Below are positions 1 to 11,564 of a DNA stretch of 64,000 bases, in pieces. The notes beneath the pieces were generated by a model. It made no database searches, was not told where the DNA came from, and worked only from the letters and a program-made list of their open reading frames with translations. Positions within the stretch are counted from its first letter, which is position 1, and each line of letters starts with the position of its first letter. The position numbers and the translations under genes are program-made. This stretch comes from Emydura subglobosa (taxonomy: Eukaryota; Chordata; Testudines; Chelidae), in contig ML680086.1 in the NCBI GenBank assembly GCA_007922225.1, forward strand, positions 8,497,472 to 8,561,471, given 5' to 3'.

Positions 1-324
1 CATAATTGAAATATATTCTGAAATGGTAAAAAGCAGGCTCCCCCATGAGATTAGCAACATTTCTCTTCAGTTATATTTGCAGAGCAGACTTACATTTGCA
101 TAGAAATGGACCTGAATTCGGGGTAAGCCTTTCTACTTTTTTACCTGTTAAAAAATCTTCCAATTCCAAAGGAATGTATTTTTATATTCAAAGTTAAAAG
201 GCAAGATTAGTTGACTGCAAGCGCAGCTGAAGTACTTACTGGTGTAGAGAACATTGCAAGGGAAACTACTGAGAAGAGGTAACACATAAGAGTCAGCGGC
301 TAGGGCACTGAGTTGGGAAATTAG

Positions 325-480
325 AGTTCTGTTCTTGGCTCTGCTGTAAGGCCATGAGCAAGCCACTCTATGACTCTGTTTCCCTCCCTACCTTTTTTCT
401 ATTTAGATTACAAAGGCTTTGTGACATGGACTGTCCCTCACTATATGTTTGTACAGTGCCTAGCACAATGATCACAGCTG
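325..480 (+). repeat. MIR-like ancient SINE/LINE tail
   Basis: The stretch has the layout of an amniote MIR-type tail: a 'gctctgctgtaaggcc' block, a C/T-rich 'tctgtttccctccct' block and the ending 'acagtgcctagcacaatg'. It is diverged. An L2/L3 LINE tail would look similar, so the family is tentative. Confidence 0.35.
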
Positions 481-483
481 GAA

Positions 484-2530
484 TCTCTAGGTCAGAGGCC
501 TTCAATGTGTGTGGTGCGCCCCCCTGGGGGGACATGGGAGCCCCTGTCACTCCAGGGCTCCCAGCGAGGAAGCCTCAGGGCTGAGAGTGGGAAAGCCCTT
601 GCTGCCCTGCCACAGCCCTTGGGCCCGACTGTGGCCCTGCTCCTAGCCCTAGTTTGAGAAGGGGGAGACGGGGGCACGGACAGGAGTAAGGAGATGCATG
701 GGGTAAAAAGTTTAGGACCACTGCTCTAGGTTCTACTATAATACAAATCATAATAACAGAAGCAGCACAAGTGTGTTTCTGAGCTGAGGAGTATGTGAGC
801 TGTGTAGCTGCTTCCACTCTGTTCCCTGTAGGATGCACAATTACTTTTCTATGGTGTTTGCCTTCCTTCAGGGAAGCCGTCATTTTCTGGAAGTAGAGAT
901 GATAAAACCTGTACAGAGGGGAGTTTCATTTTGGCACTATCTAAAATAATTCCTATTCAGAGTATATGTTTCAACCTGGGAGAGAAGAGCAGATATATTC
1001 CTCTCCTCAAAGGCAAAAGCTTCAATCCTCTCCAGTGCCAAACCTTCAGTCCATCTCCACCCAGGCTTTGCAGAGCATGGTCCCACCTCCCAGCTTCCTG
1101 AAGAACTAGCTGCAGCCCCCTCTCCAGGAGGCTTCTATGTGTCTGTTACACGTGTAATCTGAAATTCTGCAGCCCTTTGAAAACTGACCATTGGTTTACA
1201 GTGTCATCCAAATGCATTGCACAAGTGCTGCTGCACTGCTGGTATTATTAGTTTTCCTGTCAAATCCAATGAAAACCTTCCTTTCTGAATTTACTGGAAA
1301 CTGGCACAGACTTTCCAGTCTGCTCCAGAATCCAGCCCAGGAGTGCTGCCATTAAAAGCAAGTGTCCCCCTACTGAATTATGTCCAGCTTGCTGCAGAGT
1401 GTTCCCGAATAATACCAGGAAATGCACTTGAATGTTATCATCAGATTCTAGAATATTCCCATCCGGTGTGTGGTATCTCTTCACTAAAGGCATTGAGATT
1501 GAGAAGTTACAGGGGTAAGCCTCTGAAAAGGAAGACATGCATCCTGAGATGAATCCAAAGCACAATAAAAGGAAGTCAGAAACAGGAAGAAAGCCAAAGA
1601 AGGAGAATTTTTGACAAAAGAATGAATTGGTACAGCAGATAGGCATAGAGTCTTGAAATGATTTGGTATAGGAAATCACGTCTGCAGTTGCTCAAAACAA
1701 GATCTTTTCCTCTCCCAAGTCAAATCAACTGCTGATGGTGCTTCAGAAGAAAGAGATCCAGAACCACCCTGGCCCTGTAGCTTTGGGAGGGAGTATGGAT
1801 TGAGCAACTGTATGTTCTTGTGCCACGGAAGTCAAGCAACTTTCAGTAACATATCCAGGAAGAAATCCGCATGAGTACAGGTCAATATGGATGTGTGCAC
1901 TTGCTTCTGATACTTCAAATGTATGTAAATAGAAAATGGTAGAGTGGTTAAAAAAATTCATTAGTTTAAAAAATCTGCCTATCTTAGGGGTTTATCCTAC
2001 CACCCTCACTGTGATATCTGAGCATCTTCCAGGTAAAATCAATAGCAACACTGCAGCCCCTAGTGGACTTGATGGAATCTCTAGCACTTCTTCTTTTACA
2101 GGGTCAGAACTCTGCTTGGGGTAGGGTTTTGGGTTTTGTTTTGGGGATTTTTAAGGGTTTAGAAGTATAAGGGGGTTTCGTTGTGCAAATAGAGTGTGGG
2201 AGGCAGGCATTCTTGCCCAAACACTATTCTGTTGAGCTATCGACTGGATGTTAGGACTTGTCGCTCCACATGTTGGAAACAAGGTTGGTCAAGAAGTGTT
2301 TAGCGACCAAGATTATGCTGACAGGTAGCAGGACTAGATGAACCACTAACCTAATGCAATGTGGCAGCCTCTATATATTGATAATTAGTAACTGATAATC
2401 AATAACTTGTCAATAGTCAATGACCAATTGACAGATAACCAATAATTGATAAAAATTGTAATTGATTGAGAGGGCTTCTCTCGAGTCTGGATTAGTTCAA
2501 TAGCAGCAAACCTCAGATGCATCAGCTTTG
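484..2530. other. Non-coding stretch, no recognised gene
   Basis: I see no convincing gene. The longest open frame is on the minus strand at about 1260-1679 (139 codons). It is rich in Phe, Cys and Ser, matches no family I recognise and is probably a chance frame. Positions 2375-2470 hold an irregular AT-rich array built on a 'taactgataatcaata'-like unit. Confidence 0.5.
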
Positions 2531-2652
2531 CCTGGTGTAGGAAGCCACTGTGGCCTCCCACGGAGACAGAGCCTGAGGAAGGGCACGAGAGCCCTGATTG
2601 GCCCAACTCACACCCTGCCCCGGAGTCTGCCCGGCAACAAGGGACCCGCGCC

Positions 2653-3270
2653 ATGATAGGACCACCCGGCCAGGCCAATTGGCAGCCGTGGGGCGGAGCC
2701 CCAACAGGAAGGGGAAGGATAAAAGCCTGGCCCCTGAGCTCAGTAGGGCCTAGATTGCTGCCAGAGGCAGACGTGCTGACCCGCCAGCAGAGGCTGAGGC
2801 CAGAGCCTAGCCGCCGCCAAACCCCGGCCCCACCTGGGCCTGGGGATTGGATAGAGCCCTCAAGGAGCTGGACTAGGCAGGACAACTGGGCTGAGTTACC
2901 CCGACCTCGAGCTCGGGGCTGTGCTTGGGAACTGCCAGACTGGGCCGAGACCCCAGAGCCGCCCGAGTGGCGGGCACCCCCGGAGGCCGGACCAGATTTG
3001 GAGGAACTGCCGGCTGCCGAGCCCCTCCCCGCAGCGGGGCAGGACTTGGAGGAGCTGCCCGAGGCTGAGCCGCTTGCACCAACCTACAACGACCTGGAGG
3101 AGTTGCCCCCTGAAGAGGAGTTTCCTGCCTTACCCCCGGTCGACGAGGAAGGACTAGCAGCGCTCACAAAGGTGGACTATCCTTGGGACACGGAGGAGAC
3201 AGGTACCAGGGTCAGTGGGGAGGAAGTAGCCCAGGGACAGCCACGGCCTGTGGCTGAAACCGCCTTATAA
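2653..3270 (+). CDS. Open frame in LTR-1: acidic, DLEELP-repeat protein (hypothetical)
   Basis: This is a 205-codon uninterrupted frame from ATG. The N-terminal ~110 residues are Pro/Arg/Trp-rich. The C-terminal half is acidic, with DLEELP repeated three times about 15 codons apart (about 2995, 3045 and 3090). There is no signal peptide or membrane segment. It lies downstream of the LTR's TATA box, so it would sit in the LTR transcript leader. The related LTR at 22.2 kb shows the same motif in one frame on both sides of a TAG, and the LTR at 15.8 kb shows related ELP repeats on the minus strand. It may be a real LTR-encoded peptide, or a GC-rich tandem repeat that happens to be open. I know no family for it. 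Confidence 0.35.
   Translation: MIGPPGQANWQPWGGAPTGRGRIKAWPLSSVGPRLLPEADVLTRQQRLRPEPSRRQTPAPPGPGDWIEPSRSWTRQDNWAELPRPRARGCAWELPDWAETPEPPEWRAPPEAGPDLEELPAAEPLPAAGQDLEELPEAEPLAPTYNDLEELPPEEEFPALPPVDEEGLAALTKVDYPWDTEETGTRVSGEEVAQGQPRPVAETAL
2718..2744 (+). promoter_or_regulatory. LTR-1 core promoter (TATA plus start-region motif)
   Basis: GATAAAAG (2718-2725) is followed 11 bases later by GAGCTCAGT (2736-2744). The LTR on the minus strand at 16.0 kb has TATAAAAGG followed by CAGCTCAGT, and the solo LTR at 22.2 kb has GAGCTCAGT at 22339-22347. Conservation in three diverged copies supports a promoter and start region. Confidence 0.5.
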
Positions 3271-3430
3271 CCGGTGTGTTGCGGCGGGAGCCCCGCCGGC
3301 ACAGTGGCAGCCGCTTCTGCCACTGCTAGGGCCCTGGGCTGGGACGCAGTGGAGACGGGTGGGCCTGCGTCCCCCTCCCCTTCCCCTTGTCCCTAGTCAC
3401 CCCAGGAGAATTGCTCTCCTGACCCCGCCT

Positions 3431-3645
3431 GAGCGATTAACTGCTGCTCACTCCTGCCTAGGGGTTGGAGCAACTGACTCTGTGCTTGCTCGCCCTGCCT
3501 GAGGGCCTGAGCGATTAACTGCTGCTCACTCCTGCCTAGGGATTGGAGCCCTGGACTCCTGTTTGCTCGCCCTGCCTGAGGGCCTGAGCAAGTAACTGCT
3601 GCTCACCCTGCCCAAGGGTGGACTATTAGGACTATTCACTCGCCA
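3431..3645 (+). repeat. 77-78 bp minisatellite in LTR-1
   Basis: About 2.7 copies of a unit start at 3431, 3509 and 3586, each with 'taactgctgctcac' and 'ctcgccctgcctgagggc'. It occupies the downstream (R-U5) part of the LTR, the same relative place as tandem repeats in the related LTRs. Confidence 0.8.
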
Positions 3646-3958
3646 AGCGCGAGCTATTCCCTGTTTGTAGGAAGCCGCTGTGGCCTCCCTCGGACCAACA
3701 CGCCTACACCTGGATTTATTGATTTAACAGTTAGCAGAAACAGCACAGAGAGATGTAGAGGCAGCTCATGGATGATATCCTGAACCAGAATGCCATCCTG
3801 CAAAACATGCTTCTTTCCTTGGCCAGCAGATCCTGCAGTCCCGTAATTTAGGACCCAGCCACATCCTTCAGTCCCTGGACAACGCTGGCTACTGGGACCA
3901 ACAGCAACTCCTAACCTCTGCATCCTCACAGCAGTGCTCCCAGTATCTCCCCCCTCAG

Positions 3959-4063
3959 TGTGCTAGCTGACTCACCCTCTACTTGCCCTCAAACACAGGC
4001 TTCTGGGGTTTAAGTGTGAACAATAGGGGGTTATGGCATAGCCACGTGCATGGACACATGCAG
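3959..4063 (+). repeat. 105-bp perfect direct repeat, copy 1
   Basis: This is identical by eye to 4709-4813, starting TGTGCTAGCTGACTC and ending GGACACATGCAG. Sequence just upstream of both copies is also loosely similar (C-rich, ending ccctcag). Confidence 0.9.
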
Positions 4064-4708
4064 ACCCCTCAGATCCAAACTCTGGGCACAGAGAACACTT
4101 GCACCTGGGCGTCCAGCTCTTTTGAACCCTGCAGTGCCCCCTGAGAATTCTGAGCCGAAGCACTCAATCCCAGAGCCAGGCATGCAGACAAGAAGAGCCA
4201 GAGGCAAGGCATATACTCCCCTTTAATCCTCCCCATCCTCCTTCCCTCCACACACCCTCCACATGTCATTGTATTTGAAATGTTCTTACTATTGCACTGT
4301 CCACTTGCTCCAGCCTCTGAGATTTCCCAGAAGAGGTGTCTGTTCCTGCTGCTCTGGGAGAAGTCGTGGTGGATAGCTCAGTCTGTTCCCACACTGATCG
4401 ATTCCTGGGTGTGATTGATGGGCCAGGTGGCTGATCTCAGAGCAGGATCTGGGTTCTCCTATATTGATATAAAGAATGCAATGAAAAACTATTCTGATGT
4501 GGCCAGAGCAGCTTGCTACCACCAGTAATGAAAATGAGGGGAAAGGGATCTTTGTAGTTTGAACTCCTTTCTTCCTGACCTTTACCTAGTGCATTGTGGG
4601 AATGGAGGTGGAGGACTATTGAAACTTGAGGCCTGGTACACACCCCCATCCACACTGCAGACTTCGTGTCACAACCCGAGGCAGGAATACACCCACCCCT
4701 CCCTCAGG

Positions 4709-4813
4709 TGTGCTAGCTGACTCACCCTCTACTTGCCCTCAAACACAGGCTTCTGGGGTTTAAGTGTGAACAATAGGGGGTTATGGCATAGCCACGTGCA
4801 TGGACACATGCAG
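4709..4813 (+). repeat. 105-bp perfect direct repeat, copy 2
   Basis: This is the second copy, offset by exactly 750 bp. Full identity contrasts with the decayed neighbours. It may be a short-LTR non-autonomous element, a recent duplication or an assembly artefact. Confidence 0.9.
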
Positions 4814-7296
4814 TCACCAGCATAGATGTATCCACAGATGAGGAACTCCACATTTCAGGGTATGCAATGAAGGCATGGGAGTACAGCTTGCAGAAACAGC
4901 AACACAGCATAGCTTTGCACTGAGAGCTAAAGGAACATCAACAGCTGAGGGAAATGACCAAGTCAGTGACCCACAGAGTAGACCCCAAAACTGTTTTGCT
5001 TCCAGGGAGCCCCACCAACTTTAAGGCGGCTTCAGCTCCACAACTAAAAACATCAGCACTGGAGACATAAAGGGGAAGATGGTGAATCAGCCTAAGGATA
5101 CAGAAACCCCGTCCAATCTGAGGCCAGATTCCCTAGGGACAATGGAGAATTGTAACTGGCCTAAAGCTGCAGTTCCAACTCTGACAGAGAGCAGGAGAGA
5201 CTGAAACAGAATGTTCTTGAAAGAGCACAGAGGTAGTTGGCCCCACTAAGAAGCTGGCCTGCCTGTGTTGTGGGGGTGTCTGGCCTGTGTGGGGTCAGGG
5301 ACCTGAGACCCAACTGTAGGAATCCATTCACTGTGGTACCTTCAGAGAAATGGTGCCCAACTGGTGGCCCTTGAAGGTGACTGCATTGAGAACTCGAATG
5401 TATTCCCTGTGCCACATCCGTTTTCCTGAAGAGCTATGGGAGCCCTAGGGAAAGCAGGAAAAGAGTTTGACTAGCTCTGCTGAACCTAGGACATTGTTTG
5501 GTGAAGATGGCTCCCCTCTCCCACACAGCACTGCTCAGGAGAAGCTGAGAACCTAATCTCCCTGATTCTCTATCCCAGCCCACATTAGAGCAATCTCGGG
5601 GCTGCTCTAACATGTGCTGGCTGGCTATGATCTCCAAGGGACCGTATGCCAACTGGGGAATGCTGGAGCACATCAAACTCAGCTAATCTTCCTCTCCACC
5701 CCCTGCCTTAGGGGGCTGTGAAGAGAAAGGCATAGGAACTAGCTATGCTGGCTCTATGCTGCTAGGGATTCCTCGCATTTTTCACACACCGAGATTCTCC
5801 TCTGTACAGACTTCAAGGCACTGATCTAGACCAAAGGGACTGATTCTGGAAACACATAAGTTACTTAGATGTGCAATGTTGGCAGGATCAGGCCCAAAGG
5901 CAGCAAAAATAATTCTGCTATAAAACAAAGAACTGTGGGGCTGTAGAGCAGGCAAGTCTGGGAAAGGGGGGGAACATGGTGTTTCTGCTCTATATAGAAA
6001 TACCGGACTTCTGGAGTGAGCAAAGTTGTACCTTGATTTCCAAGAGACCAGAAAGTAATCGATAAGGCCTGTGAATTTCACTGCAAATTAGAACCAGGAA
6101 AAAGACACTAAACTTTTGGTTTCTTTTGCATTCTATGACTACATAGAGCTTGCATTAGGGGAGAGAGAACTTTAAAGATGATCTTGTGCTGATGCATTCA
6201 AGGTGTTGGCTTCATCATTTTTTTTTTTTTTTTTTACTATTGTATTACTACATTAGATTTGAGTCTTTCTTTTAATTGGAAATTGATGCCAGATTTCTCT
6301 TGCTGTCAAACTTCCTCTTTAAGAAGTTGTAAAGCTAATCCTGCTAAACTAGAGAGAATGTGAGGTTTTTCAAAATAGGATAAATAGAGCTGCTTTCTTT
6401 TCAGGTAGGAACAGAGCTTGTCACATATATTCTTATCTCGGAACAAAATATTAAAGAGTTCTTTTCTCTGTCCCCTTCCCAATTTGATAACTCTATATCC
6501 TTCCCTCCAGATTCCTTGGCAATATTACGGAATATGTTGTCTTCTTTTAACGTTACAAGTGACTGTATTTGTTTTGCTCTTTTTATTTTCATTTCCAATT
6601 GTATATGTAATAAGTTGGAAACCATTTTCTAATGGCAAATAGCTATTTGTGATATGTCAGATGTATAGGAGTCTAGTTTACGCAGCATTACTAAAAGGAG
6701 CAGTACAAATTACAGCCGGATATTTGGTTGGTTGGCTAAATCTGAGTTGCCACTGCTGATGATATGTATCATTCATAAGAGTTTTTAAAAAGAGCATTCA
6801 TTTTGTTGCAAATTGCTGTGATTTTTGGAAATGAAAAGACATGGAACAAAAAATGCACTAGACTAATATGGCAAGGCAAATACCTATATATGTTCAAGAA
6901 ATTGTTTTACTACTTTGGCTTCATATTGAAATATTTAAGAGGAATTTTTGAAATACTGAAGACAACCATTTTCTATTAGCTGAAAAAGATTTACTTTTTT
7001 TTCTTTACAATGTAGAGAGAAATTCTATTTTTAAAATACAAAAGTTGTTTTGGAGTATAATATCTGTAGGTATATATTTTGTGTGTGCACATACACAAAA
7101 GTGTGTATACATTTTGAGCATAGTTAGTGACCTGGAGGTTAAATTCTCTCTTTGCAATGAACACCTTTACTGGACATTGTTTTTGAAAATAACACACAAT
7201 GCTTTTATATTTAAGTTTGGCTGTGTAATAAATTAGTACACAACATGACTCACAGTAACGTAAAAATCTCTCTTTGGTTAACTATTAAATTCACAG

Positions 7297-7298
<2 letters not shown>

Positions 7299-7349
<51 letters not shown>

Positions 7350-7350
7350 A
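7299..7350. repeat. (AT)n(AG)n compound microsatellite
   Basis: An uninterrupted run of AT dinucleotides passes directly into AG dinucleotides. Confidence 0.97.
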
Positions 7351-7705
7351 CTCCAGCTGATAGAAATACATAGAAGCAGGGTCATTACAATGCATTGTCA
7401 TGTTTTAACTTTCATTTTAATATGTAGTCTTTTTCAATGACTTTTTATATTTTTGCATTTTGAAGGATAGCCTCTTTTACACTTTTCTTTCTTTAGATTG
7501 ATTAAGGCAGGGGTTTTTTGTTTTGTGGTTTGGGTTTTTTAATTAACCAAACACATGCAGGGCTTTTTACAGAGCTAAAAATACAGTCAGGACAAACCCG
7601 AGGGATATTTTTAATTAAACATATTGTCTGGAAAAAAATTAGTCTTGGTTCTGATTTTTTTCAACAGTTGTTTAGGCATTTCATAATAACTACTTTATTC
7701 ACAGG

Positions 7706-7954
7706 TAGGGTTGGCAACATCGTATTTCAAAAATAAGGGACTCTTTTCTTACCACCCGCACCTCACCCCTCCTCCTGATATTATTATCATTATTATTAAT
7801 TAATAATAATAATGAATAAATAATCAGTACTCACCTACATTCACCAGGGGCATTTCTTGCTGCCTTTTGCAGCACTCAGCAACTTCCGATTTACTGTACA
7901 GAGATGAATAAATAAGGGAAGTCCCTTCTAATAAGGGACTATTGGTAACCCTAT
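7706..7954. mobile_element. Small non-autonomous DNA transposon (MITE-like)
   Basis: The left end TAGGGTTGGCAAC and the right end (reverse complement AATAGGGTTACCAATAG) form imperfect terminal inverted repeats. Beside them, 'aataagggact' occurs near both ends in the same orientation. There is no coding capacity. The superfamily is uncertain and a TA target duplication is possible. Confidence 0.4.
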
Positions 7955-9204
7955 TCATGTTTCTTCATTGTTCAATGAAGCAGAAACATTTCCCATATGG
8001 AAAATGGGCCCCATTCTCTTTGTTTTAATATATTTCAATTTATATATGCACATTAATGAAAAAAAATCATATGAGACAGGGAGTGAACAATATCTGTATT
8101 TAATAAATGTCAAAAAACATTTAGGGATAGTAACAAAACACACACTTCTTTAAAGCTGTCTGTAGCATACCATAACTCAGGAAAGGGGATCACTGGCACA
8201 TTTTAAAAATGTCTAGCTTGTCCTTAACTAACACTATGTTGTTGCTTTAATACAAATTCAATAATATTTCATAAAGGACTAATAAATGTAAGGTAATACA
8301 TTTTATGGAAAAAATGACATCTTAGAAGTCAGACTTCCTTAAAGCACTCTGCTAATAAACACTTACTGTGCATTGGAGAGACACTGGCAATTGGTTGTGC
8401 AGATTATAAAAGTGCAGATTAGCAAAGTCCTATTTATGTGTAAATATCTATATATTCGCAGAGCTCTTTAAGAATGGATCTTAAGGAAAAATGCTTTCAT
8501 TTTCTTGGGACACATATATGCCATACACATCTTATATATAGATATAGATAAAATAGTGCATTCATGGCTGCACTATTTTCACATTTTGAAAATAAATCGG
8601 TCTGACATTTACACACCTTTTAAGCGTGTCCCATAAAAGTATGTGCCACTTTACAAATTTCCTTAGGAATACCTAGATGTCTAATGTCTAGATGTTCAAT
8701 GTATCTTGATTTTATTCATGTCATGTTCCAAATATATAGTCTCATATAGGAGGCTAATTTGTGATTAAAGGCAGTGTCCCAGAACATTATTTTAAAAAAC
8801 TTTGAGACCCTCTTAACAATTAATTTGGTAATTTTTTTTTCTTCTTAAGTAAAGCCTGAGAATACATGCTGGGTATATTAATCCATGTAAATACCTTAGT
8901 CTAACAAATGGATTGTTAGAAGGCAGTTATAGTTCTGATTTATGTTTACAAGTGCACTTTATAAGATTTTTTTTTTACTTTGTTTTACATAATGACAAAG
9001 ATTTCATAGCAGTAAATATCAACTCTTCATAATTAAGGAAAGGTTCAAGCTGACTGTAGACCTTTTAACAGACTGTTTTCAATTTCCAGCTATCTTTGGG
9101 TGATTTGTATTTTGGATAACATTGTTTTGTGTTTAGCAACATATTAATATTATAGATATTACACAAACAATTTGTATTAGTTATTCATATAATAGGGTGC
9201 AACA

Positions 9205-9410
9205 TTTTATTAAAGATTTCAGCAACAGTAGGTGACCATCCCAAAAATACCTCCCACCAACTGTGCTTTGTATTTTCTTTTACTTGTTCCACAATTTGTT
9301 TAATTTCATTAGCTGGGTGGTGGAAAGTGACCATAACTTTACATGCATTTTCCTGAGCCTTTTGTAAGTGGTTTGCACAATGGAATGAGCTAACAATTGT
9401 TTAATTAAAC
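9205..9410 (-). pseudogene. Endogenous retrovirus Env TM-like fragment
   Basis: Reading the minus strand gives an open stretch with an amphipathic helix followed by SWWEVFLGWSPTVAEI, a tryptophan-rich membrane-proximal pattern seen in retroviral transmembrane envelope subunits. Only this segment is legible. The protease- and integrase-like pieces at 10.6-11.9 kb are on the same strand and upstream. It is a dead fragment, and Env identity rests on pattern alone. Confidence 0.4.
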
Positions 9411-10594
9411 TTATATCTATTCTCAGTGGCACGAGGTTACCATTCTTATACATTTTATGTTGAACTTCAATTTTTTTTATATTTAACTTCAGTTGATGTG
9501 AAGTTAAAAATCACACCCACCTACAGAAACTATAATTCATAAACATTGGTTTTCATTAGGATTATGGCTTATATTAAACAAATAAAACTGTTTACACCAA
9601 CTTCTAATAAATACACATTTATTTCCTATACACACAACCACAGACCCATTGTTCAGAAAAGAATTTAGTTGATAATGGCATTTCCCCTTTTTTTAATTTC
9701 ATTTAAACAAATATCAGAGTAATATAATAAATAAACTCCTTTCTCTCTTGGTACACTTTGATTTCTATACCACAAGGGATATTTTTAAGTATACCACTAA
9801 CATTTTAAATTGCATGGATGCAATTTTTATCATTTTATTCTTTGTTCCTTTAACAGTTACATTTAATGATTTTCCCCCACTCTTTCCATGGCCACTTCAT
9901 TGATGGAGGTTGCTTTGAACTTCTTTTAACTTTTTGCTAGCTATATAGTTGTCCCAAAATATTATTAAAAGCATTATACATTACAAGGTGGGTTTCTTGG
10001 GTTTTGTTTGTAGAAGGGACACTCTTCAGATTCACATCAATACAGCAGGAGCTAGTAAGCACAAATCTCAAAGCCAGCCAAAACAAATACAACTTCATTT
10101 TTTAACATTTGGATCCTCTCTTTTCTGCAAAACAAAAAGCAAACACTCTTTCCTCGCTTTATGGTGAGGAGTTTTCATTTTATATTATAATATTAAAAAA
10201 TGCCAACAAACTTTACTTATTTGTAATAAAATATTTTTATTTTGACAGAACAAAAATAGATTTTAACAAACGATTTCAAACTTTTATAACAATAACACTT
10301 TTCTTAAGATAAACCGCAGAAACATGCAAAGAAACTAGCATTATAACAACAATCCCATCCTTAGCAGTCTTAATCCATATCCCACAAAACTTTGTTAAAA
10401 AATGTGGGTATTTCTGCTGCTCTCGCCATTTTCCTCTACCCTCTTTGGTGTTTCCTATACATGTATTAAAGAAATATAACTAAAGTTACCTATTGCCCTA
10501 AGTTTTCCTTAATAATAATAAAACAAAACAAAAATTACTCCTTAAACTACCTTAAATCTACTTCTTAATTTATTTACACAAAAGCTGAAATCAG

Positions 10595-11045
10595 TTAATT
10601 AAAATTAAAAGAAAAGATCTTATTTTCCAAGAGCACATCATACACAGTATGAACTGAGCAATGCAGTTCATTGATTATGTCCATTCCAAAGACTCCATGC
10701 TTTCCCATTTCAAGAAAACCAAATTGAGCCTTTAGCTCTGTCTTCCCTATTTTAATATCCACATAAGAATGTACAAGGATTATACTTGACACCTGATTGA
10801 TTCCAACTATTTCCCTTATTTGTGGAGTATAATAAGGTAATATGAGAATTTGCTGTAAATTAGCAAGATTTAAAACAGAGCAAGTAGGTCCTGTATCAAT
10901 ATACGTAGTTTGCTGGAATAATTCCTTGAAAAAAAATCACAGGAACCAAAGGCCGGCCCCATTCATCTTTCATTAACTTTGCTATAATATTTGGATGCAA
11001 TTCCAAAGGTAGAAGTTCCTTAGATATTGCATGATCCATGGAAGG
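10595..11045 (-). pseudogene. Endogenous retroviral aspartic protease fragment
   Basis: On the minus strand the active-site motif YIDTGPTCS lies at about 10883-10908, and HGVFGMDIINEL about 80 codons further matches the C-terminal region of retropepsins. Between them lies a beta-rich segment of the right length. A frameshift separates the motif from an upstream open part starting MDHAISKELL near 11038. Upstream again (11.05-11.34 kb) is a Pro/Leu-rich repetitive stretch. In a living retrovirus this enzyme matures Gag-Pol. Its place here, downstream of an integrase tail, is odd. Confidence 0.6.
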
Positions 11046-11564
11046 GAACTCAAATACTGTGGGTTTCAGAGGAGGAAGTTCAGGTGATAAGGATTCAAGG
11101 GAAGACAGTTCAGGTGGTAAGGGTTCAGGGGAAGGGGAGTTTAGTAGCGAGAAACCAGGAAGAAGAGACTGATGTAGTGAGGTTCACAAGGAGAAAATTC
11201 AGACAATGAAGAGTTAATAGGGGAGAATGGATCACACTTAGGATATGGTTCCAATAAAGCAAGTGATTAGAAGAATGAGAGTTCTAAGGGAGTAAATGTT
11301 CGCTCTTTATTCTGTTCCTGAATCTCCTGCATCTCCTCCCCTGATATTTTTCCTCTTTCACTGTCTTTTCTCTTTCTTATCTACATTTAAAATTTAGAAG
11401 ACTATACTTACCACTACTTGTTATACTAACATTACAATTCCCTATTTCTAAGTTATAATGCATGCCTAACTTAAATATATATTTTATTCCTTAAGGTTTT
11501 TTTTCAGAATTTCCCTTCCAGCGCTTTCCCTGAGAAAAATTAAACCACTTTGACACCTTTCTTT

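Larger units (their letters stand above)
2536..3708 (+). mobile_element. Solo LTR, Gmr1-like Ty3/Gypsy family (LTR-1)
   Basis: The element starts TGTAG and ends CTACA. It is flanked by perfect 5-bp target duplications CCTGG (2531-2535 and 3709-3713), which fixes both ends. No internal region or second LTR adjoins it, so it is a solo LTR left by recombination. Inside are a TATA box near 2718, a 205-codon open frame with DLEELP repeats, and a 77-78 bp minisatellite near the 3' end. The first ~28 bp recur as a direct repeat at 3666-3693. The same architecture appears in the LTRs at 15.1-16.1 kb (attached to pol) and 22.2-23.15 kb, which is why I assign it to that family. Confidence 0.85.
3714..5160 (+). 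other. Unassigned sequence flanking two exact repeats; faint coding-like patches
   Basis: Short plus-strand stretches near 3740-3830 and 4850-4960 translate to Gln/Leu-rich, coiled-coil-like peptides (for example QLMDDILNQNAILQNMLLSL). They loosely recall the tail of Myb/SANT-like proteins of Harbinger transposons. No catalytic motif is visible and stops are frequent. It may be a dead DNA transposon or chance. Confidence 0.2.
5161..9204. other. AT-rich non-coding stretch
   Basis: I see no gene. Contents are a poly-T run at about 6217-6234, an (AT)n(AG)n microsatellite and a small inverted-repeat element near 7.7 kb (both listed separately), and an ATT/TTA-rich patch at 7779-7818. Open frames are short and low in complexity. 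The 3' LTR expected below the Env-like fragment at 9.2 kb could lie here, but I could not identify it. Confidence 0.5.

Noticed and set aside
1260..1679. 139-codon minus-strand open frame
   Set aside because: No recognisable domain, biased composition, overlaps a plus-strand frame, and lies in decayed DNA. Likely chance.
2385..2885. 166-codon minus-strand frame antisense to the LTR-1 frame
   Set aside because: GC-rich DNA opens several frames. The sense frame has the motif conserved in other LTRs and this one does not.
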